Source: Streptomyces dysideae
GTDB lineage: Bacteria; Actinomycetota; Actinomycetes; Streptomycetales; Streptomycetaceae
Direction: 5' to 3'
DNA length: 64,000 bases
Assembly (NCBI RefSeq): GCF_001514305.1
Contig: NZ_KQ949102.1
Location: 62,001 to 126,000 of the forward strand
Of this stretch, positions 57,421 through 64,000 are shown in pieces. Positions within the stretch are counted from its first letter, which is position 1. Each line of letters starts with the position of its first letter. The notes beneath the pieces were generated by a model. The model saw nothing but the letters and a program-made list of their open reading frames with translations. It did no database searches and had not been told where the DNA came from. The position numbers were made by a program, and so were the translations under genes.

Positions 57421-58711
57421 TTGTCCCCACAGGACCCCCGGCACATGGTGGGGCTGACGTGGCAACTGACACTCGACGCGTTCGAGGCACGAGGGCTGCC
57501 CGAGGCGACCGCGCTGCTGAGACTGCTGGCCCGTTTCGCGCCCGAACCGTTGCCGCTGGTTCTGCTCAACCGGCCCGAGATCGACGCCGCGCTGCCTCGC
57601 GCACGCTGCGAGGCAGCGCTGAGAGCACTGCTCGACCAGTCGCTGACCGAGCTGGTCGACGTCGGTGCGCGATGCGCACAGAGCCACGGGGTGCTGCTCG
57701 ACAGCGTGGCGGCGACTCCGGCCGCATCGGTCCCGGTACTCGACACCACGGCCGTCCGCCTGCTCGACGCCGCCTTTCCCGCACTCCCCGACGCGGGCCC
57801 GCACGATCCGTTGCTCCGGCTGCTCGTTCCCCATGCCCTCGCTCTGCTACGACGCGTCGACGACCCGCCGACCTCGGCGGACGCGCTGGCCGTGGCGACC
57901 CGGCTGGCCGTCGCCCTGCACCGCACCGGAGACTACGTCTCCGCCTGGGAGACCGCCCGAGCCGCAGCGGACATCGGTTAGCGGCAACTCGGCACGGAGC
58001 ACCGGTCCGTACTGGCCGCCCGTTCCAGGGCGGGCCGCGCGCTCTTCCGCTTGGGCAGATACGCCGAGGCCGAGGCGCTGCTTGAGCGCGTCCGAGCGGC
58101 TCAGGACCGCCTGTTCGGGGCCGACGATCCCGACACCCTGGACAGCGCTCATGGCCTTCAGCTCGTGCTGGGGAATCTCGGCAGACGGGACGACGCACTC
58201 GCGCTCCTCCGGTCCGTGGTCGTCGGCCGAGGCAGGGCGCTGGGCCCCGCGCACCCTTTGACCCTGCGCTCCCGCTCCAGCCTGCTGGTCCTGCTGTCCG
58301 CCTCCGAGGTCGTAGCAGAAGAAGACGGCGCACTGCCTGACCTTCCCTCGGAATGCGACCGCCTTCTCGGCCCGGATCACACGGTGACCTTGGGCGCCCA
58401 CCACAACCGCGCCTGGGCGCTGTACCTGTTGGGCCGTTTCGACGAGGCCGGCCAGGAGATACGGCAGGTCACCGAGGCCTACCGCCGACGCTTCGGCCCC
58501 GACTACCCGACCGCGCTCTCGGCCCAGCAGCTCCTCTCCCGAACCCGGGCCGCGCTCGGCCATGTGGAGGCGGGGGGCAGAGCTGATGACGGATGTCGTG
58601 GCCCGACGGGAACACAGCCTGGGGCCCGACCATCCGTTCACGGTTGCCGGCCGGGAACTGCTGAGCGCGTTCACGTCGGGGCGGTGGCGCCCGCCTGGCG
58701 CGGAGGGGTGA
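57421..58711 (+). pseudogene. TPR-repeat protein (NB-ARC/TPR type), broken
   Basis: The frame starting at 57421 looks like the end of an NB-ARC-type ATPase (WQLTLDAFEARGLPEATALL, LLRLLARFAPEPLPLVLL) and runs into TPR-like repeats. TAG at 57979 interrupts it (AADIG-stop-RQLGTEHRSVLAAR). The same phase continues with repeats such as LGRYAEAEALLERVRAAQ and FDEAGQEIRQVTEAYRRRFG. A frameshift near 58575 moves the ending to VVARREHSLGPDHPFTVAGR and TGA at 58711. The ATPase half is missing upstream. Intact relatives are signalling or STAND-type proteins. Confidence 0.65.
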
Positions 58712-58805
58712 CGGGGGCGGGCGACTACGGTCGGGCGTGGGTACGGGTGAGGGTGGGCGGGCCCTGGGCCGGGCCACGCCTTCAACTTCGCTGCATGGAC
58801 CCCGC

Positions 58806-59009
58806 TCAGCGCAGGTGCTCGACGAAGGCGGTCCATGCGTGGGGGGAGAACGAGAGGGCGGGACCTTTGGGGCGTTTGCTGTCACGGACGGGTATGAGGG
58901 CGGGAAGGTTGTCGGCGATCTCGACGCACTCGTTGTTGCCGCCGCTGTAGGTACTGCTGCGCCACTTCGCGCCCGACAGGTCTGGCGGGCTGTGGTGTGC
59001 GCGATTCAT
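58806..59009 (-). CDS. DUF397 protein
   Basis: A 67-residue DUF397 protein: WRSSTYSGGNNECVEIADNL, IPVRDSKRPKGPALSFSPHA and WTAFVEHL are family hallmarks. Its ATG overlaps the stop of the XRE gene (ATGA). DUF397 proteins are usually encoded next to XRE regulators in Streptomyces, with roles in development or in regulator pairs resembling toxin-antitoxin modules. Confidence 0.93.
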   Translation of the reverse strand: MNRAHHSPPDLSGAKWRSSTYSGGNNECVEIADNLPALIPVRDSKRPKGPALSFSPHAWTAFVEHLR

Positions 59010-59890
59010 GTTCTGTGCTCCTTGGCCCTGCGTCGGATGACGGTGCGGGATTCCATCGGAGAGAGTGCGGACGTGCGAGCGGCGTCGAACAGATCTTGGT
59101 AACGGGCGACTTCCGTCTCCCGCTCCAGCCAGATGGAGCCGGTCGGGTTGTCCGCCAGCACCACGTCAAGCGCTGCCTCCTCTGGGAAACCCAGTACGAC
59201 GTACGGGCCGAACATACTCGCGTGTGCTCCGCGCGAGAACGGCAGAACCTGGATGGTCACGTGCGGATGCTCGGAGCTGGTCAGAAGGTGCTCCAACTGA
59301 GCTTGCATCACCTGGGGGCCGCCGACCTGTTGGAGAAGGACCGCTTCCGACAGCACGGCCCACAGACGCAAGGGGGAGTCGCCGACGAGTCGTTCCTGTC
59401 GGGCGAGGCGAACCTGGACGAACTTTTCGATCTCGTCGGCCGACTGCCACTGCCGTGAGGCCACTGTCACGGCACGGATGTAGTCCGGGGTTTGAAGCAG
59501 GCCCGGGACCAATTGGGCCTGGAACGTACGGATCTCTCCGGCCATGGCTTCCAGCGCGATGTAGTCGCGATATGTGTCGGCGAGGACGGAACCGTACTGG
59601 TTCCACCACCCCTGCCTGCGACGGCGGTTGGCCTTGCGGGCCAGAGTGCTCAGTCGCTCACGAAGCTCAGGATCCGCCGCTCCGTAGGCGTGCAGCATCG
59701 CGGTCAGGTCTGGGAGCCGTACAGCCACCCGACCGTTCTCGATCCGACTGATCTTGCCTTTGGTGCAGTCGAGGGCCTCAGCTGCCTGGGCAGTGGTCAG
59801 ACCGGCGGCCTCTCGCAACCGGCGGAGCTCGACGCCGAGTTGGCGGCCGAGCACAGTGGACGGGTTCGGGGTGGTGCTCTTCGCAAGCAT
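59006..59890 (-). CDS. XRE-family regulator with DUF5753 domain
   Basis: A 294-residue protein. The HTH is LRRLREAAGLTTAQAAEALD through GKISRIENGRVAVRLPDL (about residues 20-65). The C-terminal DUF5753 sensor domain includes FQAQLVPGLLQTPDYIRAV and TIQVLPFSRGAHASMFGPYV. ATG 59890 is preferred, with AAAGGTG upstream. The set of XRE, DUF397 and a divergent small ATPase is a recurrent Streptomyces arrangement. Confidence 0.92.
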   Translation of the reverse strand: MLAKSTTPNPSTVLGRQLGVELRRLREAAGLTTAQAAEALDCTKGKISRIENGRVAVRLPDLTAMLHAYGAADPELRERLSTLARKANRRRRQGWWNQYGSVLADTYRDYIALEAMAGEIRTFQAQLVPGLLQTPDYIRAVTVASRQWQSADEIEKFVQVRLARQERLVGDSPLRLWAVLSEAVLLQQVGGPQVMQAQLEHLLTSSEHPHVTIQVLPFSRGAHASMFGPYVVLGFPEEAALDVVLADNPTGSIWLERETEVARYQDLFDAARTSALSPMESRTVIRRRAKEHRT

Positions 59891-60089
59891 GCTCACACCT
59901 TTAACGGAGCTGTGGAAACGCCGGGGCGGCATTAACTGGAAAGGAGGAAGATTGAGAGCATCCTAGTTGGCAACGTTGCAGATTCGGATGCTGCGCGTGC
60001 ATTCTGCTGGCCATGGACATCGGCGTCCCATGGCTCGACTTGCTGTCTCTATGGGGCTCCGGCCGCGCGTCGACCCTCTGGGGGCTGCC

Positions 60090-60620
60090 ATGGCTGCACC
60101 GAACGAAGTCACCTTCCGCCTGCCCCGGTCCCGTCAGAGCGTGCCGAGGTCCCGGGCCGCCTTACACGCCGTACTCGGCGGCTGGGGCGTAAGCCAAGAC
60201 GTCCTGGAGTCGGCGGAGTTGGTGCTCTCCGAGCTGGTGACCAACGCGCTGCGCGTGCCCGTGCCGCGCGACCGGCAGGTGGGCGTACGGATCGCGCGAT
60301 CGCCGACGGACGGGCTGTTGCGGCTGGAGGTCAGCGACGCGGGCGCGGGCAAACCCGAGGTTCGGGTCCCCGGTGACGAGGAGACAGGCGGGCGCGGGCT
60401 GCTGCTCGTGGAGGCGATGGCTCAACGCTGGGGCGTCGAGGAACGCGCGGGTGGGATCGGGAAGACGGTGTGGGCCGAGCTGAAGGCACCGGAAATCGTG
60501 GCTGGGCCGGTCGGGAGCGAGCTCGCGGCGGCAGTGGAACGGCCTGGGTGGCGGGTGAGTGGCGTGACCGGCGAGGCAGGGGACTGGCGGCCAAGATGGT
60601 GTCGCCGCTTCCCGAGGTGA
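60090..60620 (+). CDS. small HATPase (anti-sigma/SpoIIAB-like) protein
   Basis: A 176-residue GHKL ATPase: N box ELVLSELVTNALRVPVP, G1 box LEVSDAGAGKPEV and G2 box ETGGRGLLLVEAMAQRWGV. The ATG at 60090 is preferred because the domain starts there; an upstream TTG at 59967 would add 41 residues with no family match. A TTA codon lies near 60150 (RAALHAV), suggesting bldA control. It is divergent from the XRE gene. Such proteins bind ATP and modulate sigma factors or their antagonists. Confidence 0.85.
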   Translation: MAAPNEVTFRLPRSRQSVPRSRAALHAVLGGWGVSQDVLESAELVLSELVTNALRVPVPRDRQVGVRIARSPTDGLLRLEVSDAGAGKPEVRVPGDEETGGRGLLLVEAMAQRWGVEERAGGIGKTVWAELKAPEIVAGPVGSELAAAVERPGWRVSGVTGEAGDWRPRWCRRFPR

Positions 60621-60886
60621 GGCGGACCGGCAGGGGCTCGCTCCGGGAGAAGATCCACATCTCCGACGACTTCGACGAAATGCCTGAAGAATTACGTCGA
60701 GAACCGGAGAAGTGTCCGACGAGAGGGGATGCGGGGCGTGCCGTCCGGCAGGATCCCGAGTTCGACGATGCGGTGCAGGAAGGACTCGACCTCATCGCCG
60801 AGATCAAGAAGGCAACCAGGAATGAGCCGAGCCATCCTGTTCTCCCTCTCCGCCGTACAGTGAAATCCACGCCGCGTGAGTGTTGA
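60596..60886 (+). CDS. hypothetical, antitoxin-like tail motif, possibly a hybrid remnant
   Basis: A 96-residue frame whose start overlaps the ATPase gene end. The block GRGSLREKIHISDDFDEMPE resembles the C-terminal tail of some Phd-type antitoxins. The rest (DAVQEGLDLIAEIKKATRNE) fits no family I recognise. It contains a TTA codon and its composition looks less constrained than its neighbours. It may be debris of a toxin-antitoxin pair. Confidence 0.3.
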   Translation: MVSPLPEVRRTGRGSLREKIHISDDFDEMPEELRREPEKCPTRGDAGRAVRQDPEFDDAVQEGLDLIAEIKKATRNEPSHPVLPLRRTVKSTPREC

Positions 60887-60933
60887 GACGCTCTCGGCAG
60901 AAGCTCCAGCCAGGCAAGGAGAGAGGTGTCACC

Positions 60934-61527
60934 TTGGGCACCCCGGCTCATCACCCCATTCCCGTCCGTCGTGGGCACCTGCGCGAGGCCGCGGAGAGCA
61001 TCGAGCAGGCCACGGGCATGAGTGTGGAGATCATCGGGGGAACACTCGTGGTGTCCCCGGGACCGAGCGGCAGGCACGCCGGGATCATCATCGACCTGCG
61101 CGATGCCGTCCGCCCCGGGCTCTCGGCCGCGTACGAGGCGTTCGAGAACGTGTCCGTCCCGATGCCCGATGATCCGGACGACTACGCGACCCCCGATCTG
61201 ACCATCGGCCCTCGTACGTTCAAGGACGACGACGGCTGGCTCCTGGACGCCGACGCGGTCGAACTGGCCGTGGAGGTCATCTCTCCGACCGAGCGGCTCA
61301 AGGGCATCGACGAGAAGACCGCGTGGTACGCGGCTGCGGGCGTCGCTCGTCTGCTGCAGGTCGACCCGCGGACGGGCACGTGGTCGCTGTTCGGCCGGCC
61401 CGGGGAAGGCGAGTACCGGAGCGTCGTCCACGGCAAGTACGGCGAAGAGGTGCCGTTGCCCGCCGAGCTCGGCGGCGATCTGTCCACGTCCGGCCTGGGC
61501 CTGTACGGGACGCGACCGGGCCGCTGA
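60934..61527 (+). CDS. Uma2-family (DUF820) PD-(D/E)XK nuclease-like protein
   Basis: A 197-residue protein if the TTG at 60934 is the start (AAGGAGAG upstream); a GTG at 60880 is the alternative. Family blocks are VEIIGGTLVVSPGPSGRHAG, YATPDLTIGPRTF and VELAVEVISPTERLKGIDEK, which carry the D, E-x-V and K of the nuclease core. Uma2 proteins are abundant in Streptomyces and cyanobacteria and are presumed endonucleases of unknown role. It sits within the defence-like region. Confidence 0.85.
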   Translation: MGTPAHHPIPVRRGHLREAAESIEQATGMSVEIIGGTLVVSPGPSGRHAGIIIDLRDAVRPGLSAAYEAFENVSVPMPDDPDDYATPDLTIGPRTFKDDDGWLLDADAVELAVEVISPTERLKGIDEKTAWYAAAGVARLLQVDPRTGTWSLFGRPGEGEYRSVVHGKYGEEVPLPAELGGDLSTSGLGLYGTRPGR

Positions 61528-61771
61528 CCGCAACGTGCTCTCCGCGCGGGACAGCGGGGAGGGCACGCGGGAGTGAGCAGTCCTTGGCTGCTTCACCGGG
61601 GTGATCCGGTGGGAGGGTCGTCGTCGGTCGGACCGAGTCCCTACCGGCGGCGACCCGCCTTCGCGGTCACTGCCCCGGCAGCGCCTCCGCGACCTGGCGG
61701 AAGTGGGCGGCGGCCTCGTCGAGACGGTCCGCCACGTCGGAGGCGATCCGGGCGGACCGTGGCGGCCGTGC

Positions 61772-62008
61772 TCACGGCTTGCAGATGTCCACCGCCCAGA
61801 CTCCCGTGCCGTCGTACGCCTCCGGGGTCGCGGTCAGTACCTGGCCTTCGCCCTGGCCGGCCGCCGACGCGTAGACCGCGTGCGCGTGCCGCCAGTCGAC
61901 GCCCGCGGCGGTCGCCTGTTCCGCGGCGGCGGCACCCGCGAAGTCGAGGGGCAGGAACTCCAGGCCGGGAAGCGCCCCGGTGTGCGCCACCGCACCAGGA
62001 AGCCCCAT
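61772..62008 (-). CDS. small hypothetical protein
   Basis: A 78-residue frame with strongly G/C-biased third positions, read MGLPGAVAHTGALPGLEFLP to TPEAYDGTGVWAVDICKP. Codon use supports a real gene. The start is uncertain because the frame stays open upstream to 62161. It is divergent from the jetA-like gene. No family recognised. A further conserved-looking tail, DVADRLDEAAAHFRQVAEAL, ends near 61672 on the same strand and may be the stub of another gene. Confidence 0.45.
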   Translation of the reverse strand: MGLPGAVAHTGALPGLEFLPLDFAGAAAAEQATAAGVDWRHAHAVYASAAGQGEGQVLTATPEAYDGTGVWAVDICKP

Positions 62009-62213
62009 GCCTGCCGCGAACAGACACAACGCGGGGACGGGAACCAGTGCGCCCCGCACGGAGTGCGAAACGCGCAAAATAGCACAGGAGGTGCGACCCC
62101 GAGAGCCGGTTCCCCGAACCCGTGGGAGTGCGGCAGACTGGTCCGGAGTCCCGGGCCGCACGGCCGGGGCGAGCGAATACGTGCCCAGCCGTAGCGAGGA
62201 AGCCGTCAGACCC

Positions 62214-63812
62214 GTGAGTGACGAGCCCGACGCCCTGGACCCCGCCCCGGACCTCGGCCTGGTCCCTGCGTCGGGCTCGGACGCCCCGGAGCCTCAGGCT
62301 GTGGACCCTGTCGACGATGCCGCGTTCGGTATCGACGCGTTCTCCCTCGACGACCGGCTGCGGCTGTTCCACTTCGCCGCCGCCGAGAAGCGGCACGAGT
62401 ACCTGTGGCTGCTGCGGGCCTTCGACCGCGGACGCGCCAACTACCAGGTACTGCTGCACGCCTCGGACGCGGTGGGACTGCTGGAGCGGCTCGCCGCCGA
62501 CCATCCCGCCGCGGGCGTTGTCGGCGGGTCGGCCGGTGTGCAGCCGTTGCTCGACGCGCTCGCGGAGTGGCAGGTCCTGGACCGGTCGTACGACGGGACG
62601 CGCGCCGCGAACCTCGCCGAGTACCGCAACCGGCACTACGTGTACCAGTTCACCCAGGCCGGATACCGGGCGTACCGGGCCGTGGAGGATGTGCTCGGGG
62701 CGAGTCTGGAGGACGCCCAGCTCTCGCGTCTCGTCTTCCCGGACATTCTCGGCGACCTGCACGCGCTGGCCGAGGCGAACACCGCGGGCGACGGGGAAGA
62801 GGTGTACCGCAAGCTCGGCCGGCTCGACTCGGTGCTGAACGAGATGGCGCAGCGCGCCGCCCGTTTCTACCTCATGCTGGGCGACCTGGCGCGCACCAAC
62901 GACACCCGGCCCGAGGTGTTCCTCGCCCACAAGGACACCCTCCTCGCGCACATGCGGGAGTTCACCGCCGAACTCGGGCGCTACGCACCGCTGTTGGCCG
63001 AGGCGGTCGAGAAGGCCGCGGCCACCGGCGTGGACCGCATGATCGAGTACGCGGCCGAGGCCGACGAGCGGCTCTTCCGCAGCCCCGCCGAGCGCCTGGC
63101 GGACTGGCGGCACCGGTGGGACGGCATCGTCCACTGGTTCGCGGAGCGCGAGCACAGCGAGACCGAGCGGCTGCAGGACGCCACCGTCACCGCGATCCGC
63201 TCCGTCCTCGCCCTGCTGCGCCGGGTCACCGAGGCCCGCCGGGGCGGGGTGAGCCGGGAGAGTCAACTGCGCCATCTCGCCCAGTGGTTCACCTCCTGCG
63301 AGAGCGACGAGGACGCGCACGCCCTGTTCCAGGCGGTCTTCGGGCTCGGCGCGCCCCGCCACATCGCCGTCCCGTACGCCGACCCCGAGCGGATCCCGTC
63401 CCGTACGTCCTGGTGGGAGGCCGAGCCGGTCGAACTCGCCCGCACCCTCGTCCAGTCCGGCCGCACCCCAGCCCTGCACGGCCCCGGCCGCATCGAACGC
63501 GACGACGACCGGCGGGCCCTGCTGCGCGCCGGGCAGATCAAGGAGCAGGCCGAGCGCCGCGGTGCCGCGAACTCCCTCGCGTCGGACGGCGTGTACGGCC
63601 GGACGCTCGACGAGCCGGAGACGCGGGCCCTGCTCGCCCTGCTGGACGTGACGCTCGCCGCCCGTGTCCCCGCCAGCCGCCGTGTCACCGCCGCCTCCGG
63701 CTCCGCCCACGGGGTACGACTCACCCTCACCCCCGCCGAGGGCTTCACCACCGTCGACACCGTGCGCGGCCGTCTCCATCTCGACGGGCTGCGCCTGGAG
63801 GTCACCCCATGA
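62214..63812 (+). CDS. jetA: DUF2397 (TIGR02677) protein, Wadjet JetA homologue
   Basis: A 532-residue protein; the GTG at 62214 (VSDEPDALDPA) is chosen because GAGGAAG lies upstream and the conserved region begins about 40 residues later. DRLRLFHFAAAEKRHEYLWL, HYVYQFTQAGYRAYRAVEDV and the C-terminal HIAVPYADPERIPSRTSWWE fit DUF2397/TIGR02677. In Wadjet systems this gene is JetA, the kleisin-like partner of an SMC-type ATPase (JetC) that recognises plasmid DNA and has it cut by JetD. The DUF2398 gene follows 13 bases later, so a full jetABCD operon should continue beyond the window. Confidence 0.88.
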   Translation: MSDEPDALDPAPDLGLVPASGSDAPEPQAVDPVDDAAFGIDAFSLDDRLRLFHFAAAEKRHEYLWLLRAFDRGRANYQVLLHASDAVGLLERLAADHPAAGVVGGSAGVQPLLDALAEWQVLDRSYDGTRAANLAEYRNRHYVYQFTQAGYRAYRAVEDVLGASLEDAQLSRLVFPDILGDLHALAEANTAGDGEEVYRKLGRLDSVLNEMAQRAARFYLMLGDLARTNDTRPEVFLAHKDTLLAHMREFTAELGRYAPLLAEAVEKAAATGVDRMIEYAAEADERLFRSPAERLADWRHRWDGIVHWFAEREHSETERLQDATVTAIRSVLALLRRVTEARRGGVSRESQLRHLAQWFTSCESDEDAHALFQAVFGLGAPRHIAVPYADPERIPSRTSWWEAEPVELARTLVQSGRTPALHGPGRIERDDDRRALLRAGQIKEQAERRGAANSLASDGVYGRTLDEPETRALLALLDVTLAARVPASRRVTAASGSAHGVRLTLTPAEGFTTVDTVRGRLHLDGLRLEVTP

Positions 63813-63825
63813 GCGAGGCCGTCGT

Positions 63826-64000
63826 ATGAGCCGTGTTGCCGAGGGCGTCTCCCCGCTCGAACTCGCCGACTACCAGAAGGCGGTACGGCTCGTACTGCGG
63901 CACCCCCTGGTCACGTCCGGGTACCCGGACAGGGCGGCGCTGGCGACCGTGCGCCGCTGGGCCGATCAGCTGCGCACCGACCTGATGGAGGTGCTCGGCT
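63826..64000 (+). CDS. jetB: DUF2398 (TIGR02678) protein, Wadjet JetB homologue (5' part)
   Basis: The first 58 residues are in the window, starting MSRVAEGVSPLELADYQKAV, then VRLVLRHPLVTSGYPDRAAL and a helical stretch. This is the typical N-terminus of DUF2398/TIGR02678, encoded directly after DUF2397 in these operons. JetB resembles MukE/ScpB-type condensin subunits. The frame is open at the window edge. Confidence 0.8.
   Translation, partial: MSRVAEGVSPLELADYQKAVRLVLRHPLVTSGYPDRAALATVRRWADQLRTDLMEVLG

Overview
The window is high-GC actinomycete chromosome, almost certainly Streptomyces. Codon third positions are strongly G/C, GTG and TTG starts are frequent, neighbouring genes are often coupled through 1-8 base overlaps, and typical Streptomyces families are present (XRE-DUF397-ATPase trio, BlaI/M56 pair, IS110). 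No rRNA or tRNA gene and no CRISPR array was seen.

The left half (about 1-35,100) is a hybrid NRPS-PKS biosynthetic gene cluster. A minus-strand operon reads from 22131 down to about 2082: an EPSP-synthase paralogue, a class III aminotransferase, an FrhB-like Fe-S/flavin reductase, a BchC-like dehydrogenase, an A-T NRPS loader, a KS-AT-KR-ACP PKS, a free luciferase-like monooxygenase, a free condensation protein, a KASIII-like protein, a flavin reductase, an MFS exporter, an OAT2-type ornithine acetyltransferase and an ATP-grasp ligase. A plus-strand operon (24784-35032) holds a TubC-dock/Cy/A/T/TE NRPS with a cysteine-type specificity code, an acyl-CoA-dehydrogenase-like flavoprotein, an O-carbamoyltransferase, an M17-aminopeptidase-like protein, a PaiB-like flavin protein and a free carrier protein. 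Between the operons sit a regulator remnant and two GNAT acetyltransferases. At the left end are a cut-off Fe(II)/2-oxoglutarate oxygenase, a small membrane peptide and a regulator gene with a TTA (bldA) codon.

The gene order suggests an assembly line. A shikimate-type ring could be deoxygenated and aminated by the four-gene EPSPS/aminotransferase/FrhB/dehydrogenase cassette. It would then be loaded by the A-T protein, extended once with malonyl-CoA and ketoreduced, and coupled to cysteine before thioesterase release. Oxidation, carbamoylation and acyl transfer would be tailoring steps. This route is inference. Several enzymes have lost canonical catalytic residues (free C protein, Cy domain, KASIII, M17 protein, EPSPS), so the chemistry may be unusual. 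I do not recognise the cluster as one for a known compound.

The stretch 35,100-43,130 is a scar zone: a 203-bp element with terminal inverted repeats, an IS110 transposase, a broken IS4 transposase, a 157-bp MITE, and remnants of LCP, GlsB and CNNM genes. A BlaI-BlaI-M56 unit, an intact GlsB protein and TerB lie among them; two matching dyads may be BlaI operators.

The stretch 43,350-50,560 holds ordinary metabolism and stress genes: an alpha/beta hydrolase, a universal stress protein, a voltage-gated-type ion channel that has lost its stop codon, an APC permease, and a YtcJ-like amidohydrolase divergent from a TetR regulator with two visible operators.

The stretch 51,220-64,000 looks like a partly decayed defence island: a Ski2-like helicase with an N-terminal zinc ribbon, an AIPR abortive-infection pseudogene hit by a second copy of the MITE, a broken TPR gene, an XRE/DUF397/ATPase trio, a Uma2 nuclease, and DUF2397 and DUF2398 genes (Wadjet jetA and jetB) running off the right edge.
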